Made by a program: the position numbers and the translations under genes
Shown here: in pieces, positions 7,616-15,056 of the stretch
How the letters are laid out: the number at the start of each line of letters is the position of its first letter
Position numbering within the stretch: the first letter of the stretch is position 1
Assembly: GCA_022563775.1 (NCBI GenBank)
Contig: JADFMS010000028.1
Location: forward strand, 1-19,186
From: Fidelibacterota bacterium
Lineage (GTDB): Bacteria; Marinisomatota; SORT01
DNA: 19,186 nt
Direction of reading: 5' to 3'
The notes under the pieces: model-generated
Told to the model about the DNA's origin: nothing
Databases searched by the model: none
What the model saw: the letters and a program-made list of their open reading frames with translations, nothing else

Positions 7616-8641
7616 ATGAATGAGCTGAACAAAAGACAGGAAAATATACTAAAGGCTATAATCGGTGAGTTTATCAGATCGGCTTCCCCTGTGGGTTCAA
7701 ACAATCTCAAAAAGAGAAGAAAGATAAAGTTTAGTCCCGCTACCATTCGGCATGTAATGAACGATCTTGAGAAGAGCGGATATCTATCTCATCCTCATAC
7801 CTCTGCGGGGAGAGTTCCGACGAGCAAAGGGTACAGATTTTACGTAGACCTTCTCGACCCGGGTAAAGAACTCAGTGTGCGGGAGCAGGTGGAGATTGCA
7901 GGCTCTCTACGCCCTTATGCGATTGATATTGAATCGCTGTTATCCACTGCCAGCAGGCTTTTGGGAGAATTTACGTCTGATTTGGGCATCGCAATTGCGC
8001 CGCTTATTTTAGAGGGTGAGCTGACTCGGATAAATCTTTTTTCTGTCTCGAGTCAAACGGTTATGGTAGTACTGCAACTCAAGGAAGGATTTGCAAAGAC
8101 CATAGTTTTGGAGATACACTCTTCTATCCCCCAGGAAGCGTTAGATGCTTTATCAACAAGACTCAACGAAAAACTTTCCGGACTTACGTTGAGAGATATA
8201 CGGAACAGCATTTCGGCGAGGTGCAGCGATCTGTCGAACGAAAGTTCAGGGATAGTCCGATTGTTGATTGACTCAGCCGACAGAGTCTTTGATTTTAGTG
8301 AAAATGAAAAGATAACATTCAGTGGTTCGGCAAATATAATGGCGAAACCCGAATTTGCGGATCCTAAGCAAATGAAAAACTTGTTGAGTGTTATCGAGGA
8401 TGAGAAGAATCTTATTAAGCGGATTCAGGATTCAACAATTGCGAACGGCGTAAATGTAATAATCGGAGATGAATTAGATGATCCCGATATGTCCGAGCTC
8501 AGCTTTGTGACATCGCCCTATAATTTCGGAAATCAAGCTGGCATAATAGCGGTAGTTGGTCCTTTGCGGATGCAATATGCAAAGGTAATGGCGATAGTAG
8601 TGCATACGGCAAAAACACTATCGCATACGTTATCGAACTGA
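7616..8641 (+). CDS. hrcA: Heat-inducible transcription repressor HrcA
   Basis: HrcA represses chaperone operons by binding CIRCE operators and is kept active by GroEL. The N-terminal winged helix spans about 1-80: LNKRQENILKAIIGEFI, then the SPVGS...FSPATIRHVMNDLE recognition region, then HPHTSAGRVPTSKGYR (59-74), the strongest family signature. The dimerisation part follows, with the C-terminal signature FGNQAGIIAVVGPLRMQYAK. The 341-residue length is normal. It heads hrcA-grpE-dnaJ, and the next gene starts 1 nt after its stop. Autoregulation is usual for the family, yet no CIRCE is seen upstream. Confidence 0.95.
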   Translation: MNELNKRQENILKAIIGEFIRSASPVGSNNLKKRRKIKFSPATIRHVMNDLEKSGYLSHPHTSAGRVPTSKGYRFYVDLLDPGKELSVREQVEIAGSLRPYAIDIESLLSTASRLLGEFTSDLGIAIAPLILEGELTRINLFSVSSQTVMVVLQLKEGFAKTIVLEIHSSIPQEALDALSTRLNEKLSGLTLRDIRNSISARCSDLSNESSGIVRLLIDSADRVFDFSENEKITFSGSANIMAKPEFADPKQMKNLLSVIEDEKNLIKRIQDSTIANGVNVIIGDELDDPDMSELSFVTSPYNFGNQAGIIAVVGPLRMQYAKVMAIVVHTAKTLSHTLSN

Positions 8642-8642
8642 A

Positions 8643-9206
8643 ATGAGGGAGGGAATAGCAGGTTTGACGGAAAAGGAACTTGATATCGAGATAAATGAAG
8701 AAGGTACTGAAACGAGCACAACTGAGAAAAAAAACCCAAAGAAGAAAAAATCTCTGACAAAGCTTCAACAGGCGCAAAAAGATATTGAAGAACTAAATGA
8801 TAAAAATCTAAGGCAATTAGCGGAATTTGAAAATTATAAAAAGAGGACTCTAAGGGAGACAGAAAGAGCTTTAATACGCACAGAAGATAATGCTATAGCA
8901 TCTTTCCTGCCCCTTTTGGACGACATTCATCGTACACTGTTCTCTGCCAAAGAGCATAAAGCCGCTGATTCGTTTATCTCAGGGATAGAGCTGATAAAGG
9001 ATAATTTTGAAAATATATTGGAGAGTAGAGGGGTTTCTGCCATTGAAACTGTTGGAGAGGAATTCGATCCTGAATTTCATGAGGCAATGATGGTGGAAAA
9101 CGATCCTAAAAGTAAAAATAATATTATCCTCGAAGAATTTGAAAAGGGTTATAAGCATAACGATAGAGTGCTGCGTCATGCAAAAGTAAAGGTAAACAAA
9201 ATTTAG
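8643..9206 (+). CDS. grpE: Nucleotide exchange factor GrpE
   Basis: GrpE releases ADP from DnaK and couples the DnaK cycle to temperature. The N-terminus is charged and low in complexity (KKNPKKKKS). A long coiled coil follows (about 40-75, including [15 protein letters not shown]), then a four-helix region and the C-terminal beta domain with the family signature [12 protein letters not shown]...[16 protein letters not shown]. The start is uncertain. The ATG at 8643 has no Shine-Dalgarno and would rely on coupling to the hrcA stop. The in-frame TTG at 8664 has a strong GGAGGG about 11 nt upstream and would remove seven residues. The domain content is the same either way. Confidence 0.93.
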   Translation: MREGIAGLTEKELDIEINEEGTETSTTEKKNPKKKKSLTKLQQAQKDIEELNDKNLRQLAEFENYKKRTLRETERALIRTEDNAIASFLPLLDDIHRTLFSAKEHKAADSFISGIELIKDNFENILESRGVSAIETVGEEFDPEFHEAMMVENDPKSKNNIILEEFEKGYKHNDRVLRHAKVKVNKI

Positions 9207-9207
9207 A

Positions 9208-10365
9208 ATGGCTAAAGACTACTACGACATACTTGAGGTAACCCGTTCCGCTACCGAGGAAGAGATAAAAAAGGCTTATAGAAAGCTCGCCATGAAATAT
9301 CATCCCGACAGAAATGCGGGCGACAAAAATGCCGAGAAAGATTTTAAAGACATTTCGCACGCATACTCCGTACTCTCCGACCACGAGAAAAAAGCCAGAT
9401 ACGACCAATTCGGAGAAGCCGGGGTTAAGGGTGCCGGAGGAGGTGGATTTGATCCTTTTGCCGGTGATGCTTTTGATCTGTCAGATGCGTTAAGGACATT
9501 TATGGAACAAGGTTTTGGCGGAATGGGCGGGTTCGGCGATTCGTTCGGGTCTCAGCGTTCAAGAGGAAGTCGCAGTCTGAGGGGCAGTAACCTAAAATTG
9601 ACGCTTGAGGTTACGCTTGAAGAAGTGTTTAATGGTGTGGAGAAGAAGCTGAAGATCAAAAGATTCGAAAGTTGCGAACTGTGCCATGGTGAGGGAGCAG
9701 AACCGGGCAGCAGCAAAAAAATATGTCCTGTATGCCAGGGACAGGGTCAGGTCAGGCAGGTCTCTCGTTCACTTTTCGGTCAGTTCATAAACGTTCAATT
9801 ATGCTCGAACTGTAATGGCGAGGGGCAGATAATCGATCATCTCTGTAAAAGTTGTGGAGGCAGCGGCAGAAAAAGGGTAAGCAGAACGATTTCTGTCAAC
9901 ATTCCTCCCGGAGTGGATACAGGCAATTACCTGACTCTCACAGGTGACGGAAATTCGGGTGAGCAAGGAGCTCCACGAGGCGATCTGATAGTATTTATTA
10001 AAGTCAAAGAGCATAAGTACTTCGTCCGGGATAATCGAAATGTTCTTATTGAGGTAAAAGTTACATTTACCCAGGCAGCGTTGGGAACCGAGATAGAGGT
10101 TCCGACTATTACGGGCAAGGCAAATCTGAAGATCCCGGCGGGCATTCAGTCCGGTAAGATGTTAAGGATGAGAGGTAAGGGGTTACCTGATGTTCGCGGC
10201 AGCAGAAAAGGCGATCAATTGGTCAGGATACAAGTTTGGACACCGTCAAAGCTCAGTAAAGAGCAGAGGGCATTGTTAGTGAAATTGGAAGCAACCAATG
10301 GTTCCGCTCCAACGGATAGGATAGGAAAAGGTTCATTTGCCAATTTAGCGGCGGATATTTTATAA
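9208..10365 (+). CDS. dnaJ: Chaperone DnaJ
   Basis: DnaJ delivers unfolded proteins to DnaK and stimulates its ATPase. The J domain (1-70) has the catalytic HPD at 32-34. A Gly/Phe-rich linker follows (about 74-115). The zinc region has all four CxxCxGxG repeats, starting at Cys156, Cys173, Cys199 and Cys213. The C-terminal substrate-binding beta domains complete the 385 residues, so this is a full type I DnaJ. It starts 1 nt after the grpE stop. dnaK, often found between grpE and dnaJ, is absent here. Confidence 0.97.
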   Translation: MAKDYYDILEVTRSATEEEIKKAYRKLAMKYHPDRNAGDKNAEKDFKDISHAYSVLSDHEKKARYDQFGEAGVKGAGGGGFDPFAGDAFDLSDALRTFMEQGFGGMGGFGDSFGSQRSRGSRSLRGSNLKLTLEVTLEEVFNGVEKKLKIKRFESCELCHGEGAEPGSSKKICPVCQGQGQVRQVSRSLFGQFINVQLCSNCNGEGQIIDHLCKSCGGSGRKRVSRTISVNIPPGVDTGNYLTLTGDGNSGEQGAPRGDLIVFIKVKEHKYFVRDNRNVLIEVKVTFTQAALGTEIEVPTITGKANLKIPAGIQSGKMLRMRGKGLPDVRGSRKGDQLVRIQVWTPSKLSKEQRALLVKLEATNGSAPTDRIGKGSFANLAADIL

Positions 10366-10387
10366 TAGTTTTAAACGACTCAACTTT

Positions 10388-10843
10388 ATGAAAAAACTTT
10401 TTACAGATAAAGAATCAGCCGCTATAAGCTTTTTAGCGGTGACATTCCTATTAGGTATGGGTGTTGATTTTTACAGAGATAAGAGTGTCGAGGACAGGTT
10501 AGCCGAATCGATTCCAAAGTTAATTGCGGAAGACAAGAAGTTTAAAGAAGCTGCTGCAATGCTTCAATCGGAATATGACTTTGCTATCAACATAACAAAG
10601 CTTAACGATGATGGGACGCTTCATTCGATAGAGTTAAACAGAGCTTCACTGAACGGATTGAAGCTGTTGCCCGGGATAGGACCGATAATAGCCGAGCGGA
10701 TAATCAACATGAGAGATTCAAACGGTTATTTTCAATCTGTAGATGAGCTGCTGACTATTAAGGGCATAGGAAAAAATAAACTGAATCTGATCAAACCATT
10801 TATCATCATAGGAGATGAAGCTGAGAATGTTACTAATCAATAA
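10388..10843 (+). CDS. ComEA-like membrane-anchored helix-hairpin-helix protein
   Basis: An N-terminal membrane helix (about 10-27) and a charged helical spacer (30-62) precede a ComEA-type double helix-hairpin-helix domain: IELNRASLNGLKLLPGIG (81-98), then IIAERIINMR, then LLTIKGIGKNKLNLIKPF (121-138). ComEA-type proteins bind incoming double-stranded DNA outside the inner membrane during transformation, and the fold otherwise marks DNA-binding proteins. This copy is small (151 residues) with only one anchor. It lies 22 nt after dnaJ, and its end overlaps the next gene by 17-29 nt, tying it to the pilus-like cluster downstream. A competence role is an inference from family and context; other membrane-linked DNA-binding roles are possible. 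Confidence 0.8.
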   Translation: MKKLFTDKESAAISFLAVTFLLGMGVDFYRDKSVEDRLAESIPKLIAEDKKFKEAAAMLQSEYDFAINITKLNDDGTLHSIELNRASLNGLKLLPGIGPIIAERIINMRDSNGYFQSVDELLTIKGIGKNKLNLIKPFIIIGDEAENVTNQ

Positions 10844-11972
10844 AATCCGAGAATTATTGAGCAAGATTAAACTTTACGATAAAAAGCTATCACCTTATTT
10901 TGATGCAATTATTGCTGTACTTGTATTGATGTTCATTGCTGTATTGTTTGTTCCGAGGTCTCTCTGGAGTGAAGAGGACGCGCTGAGAGATGAATGCAGA
11001 GTTCGGATGGAAAACCTCTATGAGCTCGAAATTGAATTTTATAGATTGGTCAACAGATTTCCTGAGTCACCCGAAGAGGCGCTGATGATTGTCAACATGG
11101 CTCTTGATTCAGTTAGAGCTGATACGAATTTTTACGGTGCGGAAACGCTAAGAGTTGGTACCATGATATATGCAATAGATACTCAGGGAGACCTCGTAGC
11201 AAGGGTTGACACCTTGATGAACGGACCGATCAGTGAGGAACTGTTTAGCTGTCCGTTTGTTCATGAAAGATACGTGATCGATATAGAGAACAACAGAACG
11301 ATATATATTGCGTGTCCCATCAGGCAAGAACTAAATCCATTTAAAATTACAATGGTTGAGACAGACGATTCCCTGAGAAGCCTATTTGCTGAAATAATTC
11401 AAGAGAAGAACTATGAATTGAAGACATTAGCCTCAATTCATGACGTACTGCCCTTGCAAAAGGAATGGAAACCTGAACTAATAGTAATAGATGATCGCGC
11501 TATCAACGACGAAACTTTCGGGATAGTGGATCAGCTCTTCGATAATGACAAGGATGTTATAGTTCTCTTAATGATGCAGATGGAACCGGCTTATATAGAA
11601 ACGGTGGAAGATTCTGCTGACACTACGGAGGTGGATAGCAGTTTGCATGCTGCTGACAGTACGGCTCTGTCAGATTCTTCGGCAGCAATGGCTATGGATA
11701 GCGCGGGCGCTTCCGATGGCAGTGATGTGGTAGAGAGCGCTGAAGTCAGAGAAAAAGTTGTAAGAAAAATGCCGATTGTCTCCGCCACGGTTCCCTATTC
11801 GTTCACTCTTGGTGATCTGAAGGACAAAATAGATGAATCGGTACTTATCTCTCCCAGACGCTGGTTGAGGGAGGATTATTACAAGAGAAGGTATTTGGTT
11901 TTCACTATGGTGGATTCGATCCACGGATTCATCGAAGATGGGGATAGATCTTGGCTTGATAACGATAGGTAA
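10815..11972 (+). CDS. Unnamed membrane protein with pilin-like head and receiver-like domain
   Basis: I do not recognise a named family. The N-terminus is strongly basic (1-25), followed by a membrane helix (about 29-46). By the positive-inside rule the rest is outside the cytoplasm. Residues 55-170 recall pseudopilin-like globular domains: ECRVRMENLYELEIEFYRLV, then RFPESPEEAL, and two Cys-Pro motifs (C146, C167) flanking a short beta hairpin. Residues 177-253 align without gaps to a response-regulator receiver domain: V-E-T-D-D after strand 1, then KPELIVID with Asp226 at the phosphorylation position. A Ser/Ala/Asp-rich insert (about 258-312) replaces the next helix, then MPIVSATVPYSF...LKDKI resembles the last strand and helix, with Val where the conserved Lys should be. 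The ATG at 10827 (Met5) may be the true start, with GGAG 12 nt upstream. Confidence 0.75.
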   Translation: MKLRMLLINKIRELLSKIKLYDKKLSPYFDAIIAVLVLMFIAVLFVPRSLWSEEDALRDECRVRMENLYELEIEFYRLVNRFPESPEEALMIVNMALDSVRADTNFYGAETLRVGTMIYAIDTQGDLVARVDTLMNGPISEELFSCPFVHERYVIDIENNRTIYIACPIRQELNPFKITMVETDDSLRSLFAEIIQEKNYELKTLASIHDVLPLQKEWKPELIVIDDRAINDETFGIVDQLFDNDKDVIVLLMMQMEPAYIETVEDSADTTEVDSSLHAADSTALSDSSAAMAMDSAGASDGSDVVESAEVREKVVRKMPIVSATVPYSFTLGDLKDKIDESVLISPRRWLREDYYKRRYLVFTMVDSIHGFIEDGDRSWLDNDR

Positions 11973-12004
11973 ATTAAAGTGAAACTTTCAGAGGCTAAAA
12001 AAGA

Positions 12005-12985
12005 TTGAACGATGAGAGCTATAATCAGCTGCCGAATCTTGGCATAACCGTTGAGGGAAATGTTCTTCGTTCGGTGGAAGTCGCTTATGAAGATAAGAGC
12101 ACTAAAGTTCTTGCCGTAAACGAAGTCGAAGCTTCAGACGATCTTTGGGCGGCAATAAGTTCCGGTACGGATGCCAAGGATAAGATACTTTCTTATCTTG
12201 AGCCAATCATTGAGGGATTACCGGGTCGTCCGAATTCTATATCATTTGCTTTGAATCGTTTATGGTCACTGATAAGCGTTCATCATGTTGATTCGGGGCT
12301 GCCGGATGATGAAAAAGATGAATTCGTCAAATGGGAAGCGGAAAAAAAACTTGGATACTCTTCAAATGATTATCTGATAGATACATATCTCCTCACAGAG
12401 GAGCTGCCTAAATATAGCAAGTATCTCTCCGTCGCCATAAACAATAACCTCATCCAGATGTTTCAGTCCTTAAGTTCATCGGTTGATATCCCTGTGGAGT
12501 TTGTTGATGTGGATATATTTGCGGGTATAAATAGCGTATTATTTACCTATGCTCAAGCCAGAACAGGAAAAGTGGCAATCTTGCGGCATCTTGATGACAA
12601 TTATTCGGTCACAATACTTAAGGACGGAGAGTTTACCGGAAACGCATTTTTTCATGTAGATAACGACGGTTCCACGTACTTGCTTGACAGGACGGAAAAG
12701 GATCAAGGCTTTGAGGAATTGATAACGTCATTATCGGCTGATAATAATTCCGATCCTCTCAAAGTAGTTGAAAAGCTGTTTATTTATAACGGAACTCAAA
12801 AGGGAGAACTGCTTACCCATTTTACCGCGCTTTACGATAAGGTCAGTATCATTGAAGTAGACCCCTTTAAAGGATTAGAACTCCACGAAAGTATCTCCGC
12901 ACCGTTACTAAGCAAAAATTCAGGTCGTTTTACCGAGACGCTCGGAATGGCGATAAGACCTATAATTGAGGATGAGGTTTTATAG
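12005..12985 (+). CDS. PilM-like (degenerate actin-fold) pilus assembly protein
   Basis: The start is a TTG at 12005: the frame has a stop at 11996-11998, and AGAGG (11990-11994) lies 10 nt upstream. The layout follows PilM/GspL: FVKWEAEKKLGYSSNDYLID (108-127) matches the PilM 'FEAE...P...D' segment, VEFVDVDIFAGINSV (164-178) its central strand, and LFIYNGTQKGELL...VSIIEVDPFKGL (258-291) with RFTETLGMAIR (308-318) its C-terminal part. PilM is a cytoplasmic actin-like protein that binds the short N-terminal tail of PilN in type IV pilus and type II secretion systems. The nucleotide-binding motifs are eroded: no D-x-G-S/T near the N-terminus, and the Gly-rich loop is replaced by NGTQKG. The PilN-like gene downstream supports the call. 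Confidence 0.65.
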   Translation: MNDESYNQLPNLGITVEGNVLRSVEVAYEDKSTKVLAVNEVEASDDLWAAISSGTDAKDKILSYLEPIIEGLPGRPNSISFALNRLWSLISVHHVDSGLPDDEKDEFVKWEAEKKLGYSSNDYLIDTYLLTEELPKYSKYLSVAINNNLIQMFQSLSSSVDIPVEFVDVDIFAGINSVLFTYAQARTGKVAILRHLDDNYSVTILKDGEFTGNAFFHVDNDGSTYLLDRTEKDQGFEELITSLSADNNSDPLKVVEKLFIYNGTQKGELLTHFTALYDKVSIIEVDPFKGLELHESISAPLLSKNSGRFTETLGMAIRPIIEDEVL

Positions 12986-12990
12986 TTCTA

Positions 12991-14037
12991 ATGGTGAAGA
13001 TAAACTTATTAAAGAAAGGCGGACCTGTTGAGGAGGAGTTTCCCCCGGTAGAAGAAAATTCTGTAGAAACACCCGAACCGGATAAGAAAGAGAAATCCAA
13101 GAAGGCTAAAAAGAAGAGCGGAAGTCTGAAGCTGATATTGTTTATCCTCATGGTCGGCGCAATAGGGGGTTCAGGGTATTTAGCGTATTTACAGGGCTGG
13201 TTTTTAGGTGGCGATGAATCCTCTCCTGTGGACACTATGGTCGTAGCTGACGAGACTCCTATGGATAGCCCTAAAGAGTCCAAAACCGTTGAAAAATCAA
13301 TTAAAAAACCACCGCCCAACAAACTTACAATAGTGGATAAAAAACCTAAGCCGGCTCAATCCAAACCGAAAACGAAGATCGGTACAAAGAAATTACCGAA
13401 TAAAGCGGTTCAAAAGAGGGGAAACGAATTAGCCCAGGTAATTGAGGGAAGAATCCTCCTTGATGTCTTCAGGTCCATTATATCATCGGTAAACGATGGT
13501 ATGAGCAATTTGAAACTAACCGTTTCTAACAGCGGAGTAACCCTTGCTTTAGGGATGAATTCGAGAGAAGAAGCTGCTTTGCTGCTTCGAAGTATACGAG
13601 AAAAGTGGCCGATGAGCAATCTAAGGGCTGTACGGTTTGAAAGACCCAATTCTCCTTCTGAATACGCATATGCGACCCAATTTAGCGGTTCTGTCCAATT
13701 CAAAGGAAATGTTCCGAAATCGAGTGATAAAAAAAGAAGCATGTTGAAGATAAAACCATTTAAGAAGAGAGTGACCACGCTCATCGCTGCGCATGGATTG
13801 AAATTGGTCAAATTCAATACGAGCTCTAAGGTTCAGATGAGAGGAAACTCATCTATCCCGATAACGATCACTGCTAACGGTTCAAAGGAATCAATAAGCA
13901 AGTTTATCGATTCTCTTGCAAAACTTGATGCTGCTTACGGACTTGCAAGAGCATCCATCCTGAGCAAAGATTCCGCATCATCGACGGTTTCGTTATACCT
14001 TAATCTCATCATGTCCGACAGTAAGGCTTTATCCTGA
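12991..14037 (+). CDS. PilN/PilO-like bitopic pilus assembly protein
   Basis: It opens with MVKINLLKK, the short cytoplasmic motif by which PilN binds PilM. After an acidic and then Lys-rich cytoplasmic stretch there is one membrane helix (about 47-67), a Pro/Lys-rich periplasmic linker (78-142), and two compact alpha/beta segments (about 145-225 and 240-345) that could be ferredoxin-like folds of PilN/PilO type. It starts 5 nt after the PilM-like gene. At 348 residues it is longer than a usual PilN, so it may combine PilN and PilO roles; no separate pilO follows. The N-terminal motif and neighbour are the main support. The C-terminal fold is inferred. Confidence 0.6.
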   Translation: MVKINLLKKGGPVEEEFPPVEENSVETPEPDKKEKSKKAKKKSGSLKLILFILMVGAIGGSGYLAYLQGWFLGGDESSPVDTMVVADETPMDSPKESKTVEKSIKKPPPNKLTIVDKKPKPAQSKPKTKIGTKKLPNKAVQKRGNELAQVIEGRILLDVFRSIISSVNDGMSNLKLTVSNSGVTLALGMNSREEAALLLRSIREKWPMSNLRAVRFERPNSPSEYAYATQFSGSVQFKGNVPKSSDKKRSMLKIKPFKKRVTTLIAAHGLKLVKFNTSSKVQMRGNSSIPITITANGSKESISKFIDSLAKLDAAYGLARASILSKDSASSTVSLYLNLIMSDSKALS

Positions 14038-14040
14038 TCA

Positions 14041-14574
14041 ATGGTGAGGATAATATCCGGTAGCCATCGTGGTCTGCGGCTCTCAAGTCTTCCCGGTGAG
14101 GATATACGTCCTACTGCTGACAGGACGAAAGAATGGATTTTTAGCGTAATGACCAGTATAGAAGGAGCTAAAATACTTGATCTCTTCGCCGGCACGGGAA
14201 ATCTCGGTATCGAGGCGCTGAGCAGAGGGGCAAAGAGTGTCACATTTATTGAACATTCTGCAAAAGCGGTAGAATTGATCAAGACGAATGTCGAAAAAAT
14301 ACACGCGTCTGAAAAAGTAAAAGTTATTCGTAACGATTCGATAGACCAGCTTATAGCATGGGAATCGGAACGATGGGACATAATATTGGCTGACCCGCCA
14401 TATAAATATGACAGTCTGCCGGAGTTGATATCCGCAGCCACCGATTCATTAGAGGAAAACGGCTTTTTTATTTTGGAAGCCTCTTCAAAGATGAGAGAGA
14501 ATTTTCCTCTGAAACCGAACCGTGTAAAGAAAATGGGTCGAACCACGGTTTACATATTCGAGGAAGGCAAATGA
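14041..14574 (+). CDS. rsmD: 16S rRNA (guanine966-N2)-methyltransferase RsmD
   Basis: RsmD methylates G966 of 16S rRNA using S-adenosylmethionine. The N-terminal IISGSHRGLRL and RPTADRTKE (23-31) are family-specific. The SAM-binding loop is LDLFAGTGNLGIEA (46-59), and the N-methylation motif is DPPY (118-121). The length of 177 residues is slightly short but complete. It starts 3 nt after the pilus-like gene, and its stop overlaps the coaD start (ATGA at 14571-14574). The rsmD-coaD pairing is common across bacteria. Confidence 0.95.
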   Translation: MVRIISGSHRGLRLSSLPGEDIRPTADRTKEWIFSVMTSIEGAKILDLFAGTGNLGIEALSRGAKSVTFIEHSAKAVELIKTNVEKIHASEKVKVIRNDSIDQLIAWESERWDIILADPPYKYDSLPELISAATDSLEENGFFILEASSKMRENFPLKPNRVKKMGRTTVYIFEEGK

Positions 14575-15050
14575 AAATAGCCGTATATCCGGGAACATTT
14601 GATCCTATAACCAACGGTCATGTTGATATAATCAATAGAAGCGCCAAACTTTTTGATAAGATCATTGTGACGGTGGCGGTCAACACACAAAAAACACCTT
14701 TGTTCGATCTAGCTGAACGGGTGGAAATGATCCGTCAGGCGCTCGGAAATGATGAAAAAATAGAGGTTGACCAATTTGATGGATTGATAGCGGAATATTT
14801 AAAACGTGTAAATGCGTCTGCCATGATCAGGGGATTGAGAGCGGTCTCTGATTTCGAATTCGAATTTCAGATGTCATTGATGAACAGAAAATTAAATCCT
14901 GATGTCGAAACCGTATTCCTGACACCGGCGCAGGAATACATTCATCTTAATTCCACGATAGTGAAAGAAGTTGCGAGTTTCGGCGGTGACGTAAGCGAAT
15001 ACGTACCCGATTATGTCAGAACCAAGCTTCAGGAAAAGTATAAGAAATAA
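14571..15050 (+). CDS. coaD: Phosphopantetheine adenylyltransferase
   Basis: CoaD makes dephospho-CoA from 4'-phosphopantetheine and ATP, the fourth step of CoA synthesis. The nucleotidyltransferase motif YPGTFDPITNGH is at 6-17, the signature RGLRAVSDFEFEFQM at 88-102, and the C-terminal motif HLNSTIVKEVA at 125-135. The usual S-S-S-x-V-K-E triplet reads N-S-T here, a mild change. The 159-residue length is typical. Translation is probably coupled to rsmD through the ATGA overlap. CoA supply links naturally to the phosphate acetyltransferase gene 6 nt downstream. Confidence 0.96.
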   Translation: MKIAVYPGTFDPITNGHVDIINRSAKLFDKIIVTVAVNTQKTPLFDLAERVEMIRQALGNDEKIEVDQFDGLIAEYLKRVNASAMIRGLRAVSDFEFEFQMSLMNRKLNPDVETVFLTPAQEYIHLNSTIVKEVASFGGDVSEYVPDYVRTKLQEKYKK

Positions 15051-15056
15051 CACTCA

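Noticed and set aside
10815..11972. Ordinary cytoplasmic two-component response regulator
   Set aside because: There is an N-terminal membrane helix, no DNA-binding output domain, the conserved Lys is missing, and no kinase gene is nearby.
13410..13817. 135-residue open frame on the minus strand
   Set aside because: It is antisense to the PilN/PilO-like gene, with no motif and no ribosome-binding site or promoter context.
13935..14546. 203-residue open frame on the minus strand
   Set aside because: It lies opposite the pilus-like gene and rsmD, both of which have clear motifs and family-typical starts. The minus-strand product shows no recognisable motif.
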